Of a DNA stretch of 64,000 nt, positions 28,816 to 39,971 are shown piece after piece. The notes beneath the pieces are model-generated. The model was not told where the DNA came from and searched no databases. It saw only the letters and a list, made by a program, of their open reading frames with translations. Made by a program: the position numbers and the translations under genes. The number at the start of each line of letters is the position of its first letter. Position 1 is the first letter of the stretch. This DNA is from Balaenoptera acutorostrata (taxonomy: Eukaryota; Chordata; Mammalia; Artiodactyla; Balaenopteridae), in contig NC_080075.1 in the NCBI RefSeq assembly GCF_949987535.1, positions 7,920,606 to 7,984,605 on the forward strand. Reading direction: 5' to 3'.

Positions 28816-29041
28816 CAGCGGTCCCCAACCTTTTTGGCACGAGGGACCGGTTTCGTGGAAGACGGTGTTTCCACGGATGGTGGCGGGACGCGGGGAGATG
28901 GTCCAGGCGGTAACGCGAGCGATGGAGAGCGGCAGATGCAGCTTCCCTTGCTCGCCCGCCGCTCACCTCCTGCTGTGCGGCCCGGTTCCTAACGGGCCAC
29001 AGACCAGTACCGGTCCGCGACCTGGGGGTTGGGGACCCCTG
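28816..29041 (-). mobile_element. MER1-type hAT-Charlie DNA transposon (non-autonomous)
   Basis: 226 bp starting cagcggtccccaaccttttt and ending ggttggggacccctg, with terminal inverted repeats of the form CAGnGGTCCCCAACC. The 8-bp target duplication ttttaaag is perfect at 28808-28815 and 29042-29049, the hallmark of hAT insertion. GC-rich body with internal CpGs. No transposase is encoded. The orientation given follows the remembered MER1 consensus. Confidence 0.93.
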
Positions 29042-29546
29042 TTTTAAAGAACACTCTTTGAGTCTCCTCTGTTACCTTCATCTACAGCATGAGTGATCAC
29101 GAAGCCTGAAATAGAGCCACGTAGTTGAGGTGTCAAAAATCCTAAGCACCTAACACACCCATCTTTAGGGATAGACGCTTTCCTAGCATTACCAGCTCTC
29201 TCTGGGGACTATTTGTGGGGTGAAATGGCAGTATTAACACTTTTCCTTTGAATAATTTGCAAACTAACTATTGAGCCCCTGAAGTTCCCAGGGCTGCCAG
29301 CTCAACCCAAAATGTCCTTCTCTGAGAGCTAGCTTGATTTTTTTGTTCCTTTGGGGGTTTTCCTTCTAAGTTCTCTAAGTCAGATTCTGTATCTTGACTA
29401 TTTCGAAGAACAGTTACTAGAGACAGTGGGGGCATTCAGGAGACAAAGATTCCATATTAGAACTCGCCGACATTGGGGATGAGAAGTCTGGGAAGTAAGT
29501 GGGCTGCCTGGACGGTCTCCTCCTTTGCCTGCTGCCCCCGGTTCTT

Positions 29547-29825
29547 TTTTTTTTTTTTTTTTTGGCTGTGTTGGGTCTTCGTTTCTGTGCAAGGGCTTTC
29601 TCTAGTTGCGGCAAGCGGGGGCCACTCTTCATCGTGGTGCGCGGGCCCCTCACTATCGTGACCTCTCTTGTTGCGGAGCACAGGCTCCAGACGGGCAGGC
29701 TCAGTAGTTGTGGCTCACGGGCCTAGTTGCTCCGCGGCATGTGGGATCTTCCCAGACCAGGGCTCGAACCCGTGTCCCCTGCATTGGCAGGCAGATTCTC
29801 AACCATTGCGCCACCAGGGAAGCCC
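29547..29825 (-). mobile_element. CHR SINE, antisense
   Basis: Antisense copy from poly(T) to ccaccagggaagccc. The TSD tgcccccggttctt is perfect at 29533-29546 and 29826-29839. Confidence 0.95.
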
Positions 29826-29839
29826 TGCCCCCGGTTCTT

Positions 29840-32800
29840 AAATAAAGCCCCTCTCCACGCTTGCTTTTCGTCCATCTGAAATGTAACGCAGAGCATCAAC
29901 TGACCACCCCCCCTCCCCCCCCGAGAGAGTGGAAGGATCACCCGGTTGGGGCAGCATTTTGAGATCCCCAGTTGTCACCCGCAGCTGGAGTTAAGCATCA
30001 CTGTCAGAACAGAGGCTCCGGAAACCCACTGCCTCTGCAGGCACCACGATGCAAAGGTGGGTGATGGGGGAGATGACACTTTGTCCCAGCTCTGACCCGT
30101 TTCTAGGGGACCAAGAGGATGACAACGGGGTCGCCGCAGGCCCCTCCATGGGACCCCTCAGGCTTCGTTGTTACCACTTTTAGTCCATCCTGCCAGCAGT
30201 GAGGGAGCTGGGGCAGGGTGTCCTGGCCTGGCCAGGAGCAGCGGGGCTCCCAGGTACCCTGCAGTCAGTGGTACAGTCGCACCCTCCGCTTCCTCGTCCC
30301 GTCCTGGTCTTACGGAAGCAGTGGGTACCCAGATGGAAAGCGGAAGAGGGAACACTGGGTCCAAGCTTCCAGTGGGTGCCTCTTCCATGAGAACATAGCC
30401 TGCCTCGAGAACACCGGGCTTCAAACATCCTTGTCAAGCCAGATGCCCATAGCACAGTCGCATTACCTGTGCTCTCCTGGATTTCCTTTGAATGCCGGGA
30501 AGCTGACTTCTCTTCCTGTGAATCCTGTGCCTCTGATGGTAATTTTTTGTTTGTTTGGGGCCGGGGGACAGAGGACAGCTGCTCTGGGAGGTCTGTCCCT
30601 GAGAAAGGAGATCTGTCATAAGGGACTTGGGTATGTCATGAGCTTCAGGAAAGAGGAAACCCCTCCTGAGGAAGGGATGGATTTTTTTTCTCTAGTGGGT
30701 TAGATAATTGCCTCAACATGATCGCTTAATTGTAGGCTAAATCTTAGGGTCCCAGGAGAAAGAAAATCAACCTGAGAACTGAGTGATTTTGTGATGCCGA
30801 GCTAGAGGGTGACCGTTCTAGCCCCAAACATCAGGACAGAGACGAAATCTGACCATTGACCTGAGTGTTTCACACCACTGAGGTCACGACCTAAATGTTG
30901 GATCAAAGTTTTTTAGCTTTTACTTAATATTTATATTATTTAGACACAGGGGCTTCCTTGTGTCCCTAAATCAGTGCTTTGAGCTTAACCAAAATAATCA
31001 TGGAACACTCATTCAAAAGGGCCTCTTTTCATATTCACTGGAAACCCCCTTTCCTTTAGGACCACAGCTGAAGGTCCTGAAAGATCCAGCCTGATTTAAG
31101 CCCGAATCAATACCAATACCCTTTCCACGGGAGCACAACACCTTATGGGGTAAACTCTGGGTATTTAGGTTAAAAATTCTAGGGTGGCAACAGAAGGTGT
31201 ATTAGCATGAGGAGGTGGTGATACTCCAGCTAGATACTCAGATTTCATCTTATCTCGGGCAGGATATTAAGGAACAGACACGCCTACTACAGCACAATAG
31301 CTGCTTACTGCTGAGGTTCTGTGGAATCAAGTTCAAAGTCACTCCCACGTAGTTTGCCTCAGTTGGAGCAGGAATTTTAATTCCACCATTTTCCTTTTGC
31401 TGTGTCATCTTGGATGTTTATTCATGGAGCTGGCAAGTCTAATTCAATATTCTGATATCAATGGCCTAGTGTGTCACATCAAACACCATTTCAAATTCTG
31501 CATCTCGGTCTTGGGAAAGCTGCCAGCAAATTAGAATCCTGCTCATCCCCCTCGAGATGTTGCCAGCAATCCGGTTGAAGCAGCCACTGAACCAAATTAA
31601 AGGGCCTTCACTTCTCTTACAGGAATTGGTCTTACCATTGTTTCAACAATTGAAGAGGATTTTAAGTCGGAAAATTCTGTACAGTAATTTATGCTGTAAA
31701 AAGTGTACATGTTGTAGCATTGATTATAAAGTGCTGTATTTACTAAGGTCCAATACCATTTCCATTTTTGTCTAGTTGTTCACTATTAAAAGAGTTTAAG
31801 TTCATTTTGTTGTGTGATACTCATTTGGGGCTTCTCATGAGAACATTTGATATGGTTAGAAAGTCCAGGATCTGTGTGGATCGTCACTATTTTAATCCAA
31901 GTAGTCGTAATGGTCTGTTAAGCGTCACCGTGACAAACCCTACTCCTGATGAAACCGTGTGCTCTTACCTGCGTCTTTAAGAATGTGTTCAAAATCTTAA
32001 CCCAAGGAATTAATAAAGAACAGTGGCTTTAGTAAGGAACATTTCCTCCAGCTTTCCTTCTCAAAATTCGTGAACGCTTTTTCCAAGGAAATTCCAGTGG
32101 ACTCTCACTAAGTACCCCAGAGCTCTTCTTCCCGAAGAGGGGCCTCAACTCCCAGGCTGCTTCTACGATGTCTGCCTGCCTGGAGCCTAAAGTTGCTCTA
32201 CTTTGCTGGTTGCTCGGATCTGCTTAAGGAAGTGCAAATGTTAACTCCCCTTTCTCTGTCTCCCTCTTGTATTAAGAAAAAAAAAGAAATTACTCCCACA
32301 CAGCTGTATTTATCATATTACAAATAAACAGAAGTCCACGTTCAAATCGTGAATAATTCAATAGTGAATTATTTGGGCAAGATATTAGGAAGGAGTGGAG
32401 AAGTACGACTAATATTAAGGATTTGTCTAGGGGGATCTTGTATTTTGTCTGAGTTTAAATTGACATGTACAAGGATGATGGAATCATTGACCATTTATTT
32501 GACTGTTTGGAGATTTTGCTGTGTCTGTAAGTCACATGAAACTCGTGCAGCACAGTTCTGGACTGGGGAAGTGTCTTACTGTACTGTAACAGAATGAGCC
32601 TTAAGGATTTATAAGAGTAAGTGCTTTTATATTTGAAGGTAAATGCTAACGCATCAGTGAAATTACTTTTTTAATGTCTTAATAAACCTTGAAATCCACA
32701 TCACTCTGTCTCAAAAACATCCTACTGTCTCTTCCTAGAACTTCTTATGCGTAAAATGTTCTTTCTCTTGGGTTACACGATTTTGTTTTAAATATAATCC

Positions 32801-33120
32801 ACTAGTCACAAACTATCTTTTCCTCTACAAAAGTCTGAATCCCTCTGAGCTAGGAGGATGGATGACAGCATTTTAAGGAAAGGGGCACCGATCTCAGAAT
32901 GCTTTTGGCAGGAGAGGTTAAGTGTCACTTTGGAGTGAAAAAGAAATAAAGCAATCTGTGATAGAACCTGGAATTTTCTTGCTAAGAGAGTTTTTTATTG
33001 TTGTTTATTGTTTGTTTGCATGTCAGAGCTTTGTTTATTATAAAGCAGTGCACAAATGGAAGCTGTTAAATGACATAGTTCGAACACAAACGGCCGATGA
33101 ACATTGAAAACAGTCCATGC
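29840..33120. other. repeat-poor interval downstream of AFF3
   Basis: About 3.3 kb with no recognised transposable element, including a GC-richer part at 30.1-30.5 kb. AATAAA motifs occur at about 29842, 32012, 32323 and 32682. It could be an extended AFF3 3' UTR or conserved intergenic DNA. No convincing coding frame was found on either strand. Confidence 0.4.
32682..32687 (+). terminator. candidate distal poly(A) signal AATAAA
   Basis: AATAAA in the context gtcttaataaaccttg, followed by a T/G-containing stretch. It closes a repeat-poor interval from about 29.9 to 32.7 kb that could belong to an extended AFF3 3' UTR. Two more AATAAA motifs lie at 32012 and 32323. No sequence feature decides which, if any, is used. 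Confidence 0.3.
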
Positions 33121-33129
33121 TGAGACTGA

Positions 33130-34030
33130 TGTAAGCCTGCATGTCTTTCCCCCTTATCTTTTTTGTGTTTAACTTTTTGAGGAACTTTCAAACTGTTCTC
33201 CACAGGAGCGGCACTGTTATACGTTCCCACCAGCAACGTATGTGAGTTCAAATTTCTCCACGTCCTCATCAACACTTGTTATTGTCTTTTTTTATTGCTA
33301 ACTATTCTACTGAGTGTGAGTGGTATTAGATTGTGGTTTTGATTTGCATTTCCCTAATGACTAATGATATTGAGGTGCTTATTGGCCATTTTAAAATCTT
33401 CCTTGGAGAAACGTCTATTGAATCATTTACCCATTTTTAAAAGGTTATTTGTCTTTTGCCTGTTGAGTTGTAAGGGGTTTTTTTGTGTGTGTGTACTGAA
33501 TACGAGTCCCTTATCAGATATAGGATTTGCAAATATTTTCTTCCATTCTGTGGTCATTTTTTCATTTTCTTGATAGTGTCCTTTTGAGTACAAAAGTTTT
33601 TAATTTTGATGAGGTCCAATTTATCTATTTGAAATTTGTCTCTTGCACCTTCATCGTGTCTTATATAAGAAGTGTTTGCCTAACCCAAGGTCATGAAGAT
33701 TTATTTCCTCCTATATTTTCCTCAAATAGTTTTAAAGTTTTAGCTCTAAAATTTAGATGCAGGATCCACTTTACGATGATTTTTGTGTATAGCATGAGAA
33801 AGGGGTCCAGCTTCATTCTTTTGCATGTGGATATACAATTGTCTCAGCACCCTTCGTTAAAAAGACTATTCTCACCCCCCATTGAATTGTCTTGTCACCC
33901 TTGTCCAAAAACAATTGACTGTGCCCTATGGCAGCACCACACTGTCTTAATTACTGTAACTTTGTAGTGATTTTTAAAATGAGAAAGTGTGAGTCCTCCA
34001 ACTTTGTTCTTCTTTTGCAAGTTGTTTTGG
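33130..34030 (-). mobile_element. old L1 ORF2 3' part, antisense
   Basis: gaactttcaaactgttctccacaggagcggc, catttccctaatgactaatgatattgagg, ttcaaatttctccacgtcctcatcaacactt and the gtcctccaactttgttcttc block are the familiar reverse complement of the L1 ORF2 C-terminal half. It is diverged and has no intact frame. Confidence 0.8.
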
Positions 34031-35149
34031 GCTTAAAGTGGTTTTTTAATTAACCATCAATTATGTATTAGATTTCCTATAAATGAACTTGTTTCAAGCA
34101 GGTGACATCTAGCCCAGTTTATAAACAAATAATGTGTGCCTTAGTAGCATGGCTGAAAGAACTGTATGGGAAGTGCAGAATGGGTTCATGAACCAGCCAA
34201 GTCCCTGCACATTCTCACTCCCTGTTCTCCAAGAGACACCGCCCATTCCAGGGTTCTTGGGCTAGTATTTGGGTGTCCCCCACCAAGCTGGAGCATGTGA
34301 TACATGTAATATGTGTTTCTGAGGGTACGATAGAAATCTAAAGTTGGTCCAGTTAGTCTGTGCTTCCCGAGTCCAGCAGCCTCTTTCTGCCCCAGTGCTC
34401 CGTGTTCAGATGCTCCGGCGCCCAGTGTGGACCTGGCACCTTGGCCATTCTGTCCCATTCAAAAGACAACACCTGGGTCAGTCTGCCTGAGGTCACCAGA
34501 GTTCCCAGCGCTTGACAGGCAGGCTTGACCCCCGCACCTCTTTGGGACTTTCGTCTCACCATGTTTCAAGTCTTTCTGGCCACTTTTGCTGATCTTTCTG
34601 GAGTCGAACAGATTCTCCTGTGATCGTCAAGGATGTAGATTTTACTTCATTGCTAGTATATGGGAACATAGAACAGACAGAATGAATTAATGCAGAAGGA
34701 ACCCTCAGAAAGTGACTTTATACTTCCTACCTGCAACACCCACCCACCATTGCCTGCTCCAGCCCCCTCTAGAGGGTCAGTTCTTCTGAGACCCTTGCAT
34801 GAAATCTAAGGTTGAGCCCATAACTTTGCCAGGCACCCTCAGATAAGAAAAAGTCCTGTGGTCATCTCATCCAAAAGTTATCTCATTTTCGACCTTAAAG
34901 GGCCTGGCCTGTGCATTATTTAGACTCCATCTGAAGCTGAAGCTTTTCCCTCCCCAGCTTCTGGTGGAAAGTGGGCAGTTAGCAAAGGGATATGGTTGGC
35001 CTCTTCACTGTCCTTGCCTGTTGTTCCTTCGCGATTCCAGCTCCTCCAGCCTGAAGCAGGGGGAGGGAGGCTCTTCTTTCACTGGCCCGGATGTACCTCA
35101 CGCTGGTTTCCTTGCCTGGTGCTGACTCTGTCTTGGGTGTCCTTGAGGG

Positions 35150-35341
35150 GTCTTTGGAAGGAAACCCCTCTGTTCTTTCCACTCCCTCACTCCCATTACG
35201 GAGATCTACCACCAGCTGCAACCCTGCCGGCACCTTGATCTTGGACTTGCAGCCTCCAGAACTGTGAGAAAATGGATTTCTGTTGTTCAAGCCACTCAGA
35301 CTGTGGCATGTTGTTAAGGCCGCCCTGGGAGACTAATAAAT
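35150..35341 (+). repeat. MLT1-like MaLR LTR, 3' fragment
   Basis: ctgccggcaccttgatcttggacttgcagcctccagaactgtgagaaaatggatttctgttgttcaagccactcagactgtgg followed by a degenerate gcagccctaggaaactaata-type end. This is the 3' half of an MLT1-family LTR. Confidence 0.75.
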
Positions 35342-35849
35342 GGCCTTTCCTCGTGTGTGGGCACCTGGCAAGACCCCCAGCCTCTCCTGCTGAGGCCTCC
35401 TCATCCCTCTCGGACAGGTCTTGGGCGGGACTGTGGTCAGGCTCTCAGACAAGCCCAGAGCAGACCTCTTGTGCAGATGGATCCGTGTCATCCCCTTTGA
35501 CCCCAGTGTGACAGACAGCGGCCACGTCCACGCGTGGCACCTTCCCTGCTGCCGTGGGCAGCTCTGACCGGCACACCTGTGAGTGTGAGAAGTCACGGTA
35601 CTCCCCAGACTGCAGGCAGGTGGATTCAGCCTTCCACGAGGCCCTCATTGAACCCGAGGTGATGGAGAGGTGCCTGGAACCAGGGTGGGGCTCACAGCAC
35701 ACTGGTGACTCTTTCCCGAATTCCCAGTCCTTCCCATGGCCTCTCCACCTTCTTTTATGGGCCTGCGGTGGGTCTGACCGCGGGTCTCTGACGTCTGCAC
35801 TGGAAGCCCTGCGTAGTGGGTCTCACCTCACTTTGGGAGTAGTTGGCAT

Positions 35850-36510
35850 CTATTGTCTTGGGGACTCCTCAAAAAAGAGAGAAAATGAGTCGTATCTTAA
35901 CATCCTGTTGGACTACAATGAAGACCTGGGTGGTTTGGATCAGGGTCTAATGAGACCTTGGGGGTTGCTTCAGGCAACCCCGAGGCAGAGAGCAGAGCCA
36001 GGGCCCAGCCGGGGGCACTCACACGGGCTGGCAGCCCTTCAGCTCCCCTTGGTCACCTCCCTTGGGGAGGCCCCAGCCACCGCCGGCATGGGGGGGTGCC
36101 TTTCCCTTGGTCTCCGCAGGCTGAGGGCCTGGGGTGGAAATCGGCCATGTTGCTTTTTAACTTCCCAGGTGTGGCATTACTTTCTAGCTCCTGAGCCCAG
36201 GTCCCTGCCTTTCACACCTCTGCCCTCCCAGGGGGGTACCTACTGCCTGCTTCTCGACCTTCAGGGTAGAGAGGTGGCAGCGCCTCTGTGTGACCCAAGT
36301 GATTACCCTCCCAGGATCCTCCCAGTGTTCTTGACCTCCAAGCTCATTGCATCCTAGAGCAGGCCTCTATCTTTTCAGTTTTGCACAACCTCCGAACTGT
36401 GGTTTTCTCTTCATGGTGATCCTTCCATCCTTCACAGATGCCTCAAAGTTCCTGGACCTTTTAAGGCAGCGCTTCTAGTCTTTTAGTGCCGTTTGTGGGT
36501 GATGATGATG
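35850..36510. repeat. local duplication, copy 1
   Basis: Two blocks shared in the same order and orientation with 37566-39112: 35850-35935 (ttgtcttggggactcctca, taacatcctgtt, aatgaagacctggg) and 36238-36510 (ctgcctgcttctcgaccttc through tgatgatgatgatgag). Copy 1 has about 300 bp between the blocks and only a short GAT run at its end. Confidence 0.85.
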
Positions 36511-37029
36511 ATGAGCCCAGGAATATGTGGCTGGGTTTCGACCACCTGCACTTCCTGAGCCTTCTCCAGCCTGGACCTGTACCCACTGCCCACTTTTTCT
36601 CCAGACCCCTGGGTCCCACCAGGCCCAGCCTCCTCGGCCTCACGACTAACAGAGGACTGGTTATGATAAGCCTAAGCCACCTGAGAGGGGAGAGGGAGGC
36701 GCTTCTGAACCCAAACACCTGTGGGGACAGCCACCCTGCCTACATCAGAATGAGAACCTAATGGCAATGGCATGAACCGTGGGCTTCTAATACTTCCTTA
36801 TCTGAAGCACAGAGACAGGCATCCAGGTAAGGCAGGGGGTGGGGGACAGACCTCTAGGCAAAGGGGTCTTGGGGGAGGTGCTGAGCATGGGGCCAGGAGG
36901 GGGAATCCTTTTGCCAGAACTGCTCTTTCGCCAACAAATACTCCTAGAGCCCTACCTCCATTGATAAAACTCCTAGTTTTGTCTCTTTGATCTTTCCATT
37001 TCAGGGCTGTATGAAAACCTCCCACACAT

Positions 37030-38640
37030 ATTGGTTCATTCTCTCCTTTTTTGTCCTACATTTTTGTCTTACGTGTTTTGAAGCTATATTTTAGATGTTT
37101 AAACACTCATGGCTGATATATCTTCTTGACAGTGTATTCCTTTTATCTATATGAAATAGCCTTCTTTGCCCTCTTAAGCTTCTGCCTCAAATTCTTTTTT
37201 GTCCCATGTTATATTTCTAAAGCACAATATATCTTATAGGCAAATATAATAATTTATGTTAGCTTGCCTGTATCTTTTTCCAGCCCAGGATCTTTTATTA
37301 CCCTATGTGGTTTTGCTTTAGATTTGTCTCTCACTTATGGTTACAACCAGCATATAGCTGAACTTAGGGTTTACCCACTATGAGCATCTCCTTATTTTTA
37401 ATGGATGAATTTAACAGAGCCAGACTGGATGTGGTTACTGATATGCTTGGATTTTCCTGCCATCTCACCATGTGCTCATTTGCCACACTTTTCTGTAGTT
37501 TCTTTCTCTTCTCTTTTCTATCTTTTGTTGGATGGATCAAGTTTTATTTATTCTGCCTTTTCCTGTTGTCTTGAGGACTCCTCAGAAAAGAGAGAAAAGG
37601 AGTCCGATTTTAACATCCTGTTAAATTAGAATGAAGACCTGGGGCGTGACTGCTGATGGGCACAGGAGTTCTTTTTGGGTGATGAAAATGTCCTGGAATT
37701 AGATCCTGGGGATGGTTGCACAACACTCTGAAAACACTAAAATCCCCTGAATTGTACACTTTCAAAGGATGAGCTTTGTGGTATGTGACTTACAGCTCGG
37801 AGTTTAAAATATTGACTTCCATTTGTTTTGTTGCTTCTTGTGTCAGACTCCTTGAGTTAATTCTTCTTTCAGATCAGATCTGAGATGTCAAATTTTGGGA
37901 TCCTTGCATGTCTGAAAATATCTCACTTTGAGCCCTCACACTTATGTCATAGTTTCACTTGTGGAATGCTGATCCCAAAGGATTTTCCTCAGTAGTTTGA
38001 AGCTATTTCTCCAGTTTCTTCTTGTATCCAATGTTACCTTTGTAGTTATATAGTCCATCCCCTCCCTCCCCTCCTACTCTCAGAAGCATTTGGAGTTTTC
38101 TCTTATGCATGATGTCAGAAATTTCACTGTGGCATTACTGGTAAGAGTCTTTCCTTCTGTTTGTCCTTCATGCTGCTCAGCTGTCTCTGGGGCCCCTACC
38201 TGTCCTCAGTCTGGGACACTGTCTTCCATTCCTGCCTGAATGTCCTTTCCCCTTGGTGCTCTCTGTTCTCATCTTCTGAAGATCTGTTAGGTGGCTGTTG
38301 GTAACTTTGGGGTTTGTCTTCCCATTCTTTTGACCAGTGTCTATCCTTTCTGTCTCCTTGTCCATTTTTGCTCTTCGGAGAGAATTCCTCGGCTCAGCCT
38401 TTCAACTGACTCTCTTATCAGCTTCAGTGCTCTGGACCATTTACCGAGAATTTTATTTCAATCATCAAATTTTTCATTTCTAAGCTCTCTAAAACGTCCT
38501 CTTTTATGGGTGCAATATCATTTTATTTCACTCTGAGGATTCTAATTATATATGTGCCAATTTTTTGTTCTGTTTGGTCTATTACCTCTGCTGCTTTGGA
38601 TGTAAACTTTTCCACTCATTGAGGTTGGAACCTCTCTTTC
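37030..38640. repeat. old LINE-like sequence, low certainty
   Basis: T-rich sequence with old-L1 character, for example gggatccttgcatgtctgaaaatatctc near 37900, and an L1-3'-like end near 37660-37810 (gtgatgaaaatgtcctggaatt, gaattgtacactttcaaa). No intact element and no readable borders. Confidence 0.35.
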
Positions 38641-39112
38641 ATGGCTTTTTCAAACGGTTAGGGGTCATTGGCTGCCTGCTGAACTTCACATTTGAGTTTT
38701 CAGCCTTTCTGCCAGTGCTCTTCCTATTTACTGCATCTGGTCTCCTGAATTTAGAGAGCACCCCATCCCTCCTGGGTGTTGCCAGGGCCCCACCTGGCCT
38801 CCCCATCATGACCATCTGAACCCAGTGCTCCATACTGGGGAACTGAGACCACTACTGCCTGCTTCTCGACCTTCAGGGTAGAGAGGTGGCAGCGCCTCTG
38901 TGTGACCCAAGTGATTACCCTCCCAGGATCTTCCCAGTGTTCTTGACCTCCAAGATCATCGCATCCTGGAGCAGGCCTCTATCTTTTCAGTTTTGCACAA
39001 CCTCAGAACTGTGGTATTCTCTTCATGGTGATCCTTCCATCCTTCACAGTTGCCTCAAAGTTCCTGGACCTTTTAAGGCACTGCTTCTAGTTTTTCAGTG
39101 GAGTTTGTGGAT
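37566..39112. repeat. local duplication, copy 2
   Basis: Counterpart blocks at 37566-37650 and 38850-39112. The second block is close to identical to copy 1 over about 250 bp, apart from scattered substitutions. The blocks are about 1.2 kb apart here, with L1-like sequence between them. Copy 2 runs straight into the expanded GAT tract. Confidence 0.85.
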
Positions 39113-39255
39113 GATGATGGTGATGATGGTGATGACTGTGATGATGTTGATGTTGATGATGATGATGGTGGTGGTGGTGGCGGTGGTGTTGATGTTGATG
39201 ATGATGGTGGTGGTGATGGTGATGGTGGTGATGGTGATGGTGATGGTGATGATTA
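39104..39255. repeat. GAT/GGT trinucleotide tract
   Basis: About 150 bp of (GAT)n with GGT and GTT variants. It translates as Asp/Gly/Val runs on + and His runs on -, giving spurious low-complexity open frames. It begins where copy 2 of the local duplication ends. Confidence 0.95.
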
Positions 39256-39662
39256 TATCTCTTTGACCATCTTGATCCTCTCTTCTTTAGTAAAATCAAG
39301 TTCTAATGTTTCCCAGTGGCAGGAGCATTTCTGTACTGGGATTGGGCTTGATGCAGCTCAGGCTTCCTTACTGGTGGTTCTGTATGTTGGTGGTCTGCAT
39401 TCCTTCCTCTTCTATCTAACTTGTTTTTCTGAGATTGCCTTGGACTTCTGGACTCCACATTGCTGGGATCTCACTGAGGCTGCAGCCCCACTGGCGGCCA
39501 CGTCCTTAGCGAGCCAGCTCTAGTTATCCTGGCCTTTCTGGTTCCATTGCTGCTCTGCCCTTTGAAGAACCCCTTTGCTGTTCAGTCCTGCTGCTGCCTC
39601 TCCAGTATATCCAGTGGGACCCCTGGCAGGTCTCTCCTCCCTACTGGCTCTTTTTGGCTTTT

Positions 39663-39956
39663 TTTTTTTTTTTAATTATTTATTTATTTATTTATGGCTG
39701 TGTTGGGTCTTCGTTTCTGTGCGAGGGCTTTCTCTAGTTGTGGCGAGCGGGGGCCACTCTTCATCGTGATGCGCGGGCCTCTCATTATTGCGGCCTCTCT
39801 TGTTGCGGAGCACAGGCTCCAGACGGGCAGGCTCAGTAGTTGTGGCTCACGGGCCTAGTTGCTCCGCGGCATGTGGGATCTTCCCAGACCAGGGCTTGAA
39901 CCCATGTCCCCTGCATCGGCAGGCAGATTCTCAACCACTGCACCACCAGGGAAGCC
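39663..39956 (-). mobile_element. CHR SINE, antisense
   Basis: Antisense copy from poly(T) and (TTTA)n to ccaccagggaagcc. The TSD ctctttttggctttt is perfect at 39648-39662 and 39957-39971. Confidence 0.95.
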
Positions 39957-39971
39957 CTCTTTTTGGCTTTT

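Noticed and set aside
30158..30455. GC-richer segment as a CpG island or promoter
   Set aside because: CpG count looks modest and there is no transcription-start motif or first exon; left as unassigned.
35554..36357. 267-codon open frame, the longest in the window
   Set aside because: No recognisable domain, no homologous frame in the duplicate copy at 37.6-39.1 kb, and part of it lies in duplicated non-coding sequence; a chance frame in GC-rich DNA.
39104..39255. CRISPR-like or satellite array
   Set aside because: The unit is a 3-bp microsatellite without spacers.
39098..39523. Asp/Gly-rich 141-codon frame and the opposite-strand His-rich frame
   Set aside because: Both are products of the GAT trinucleotide tract; there are no domains or splice context.
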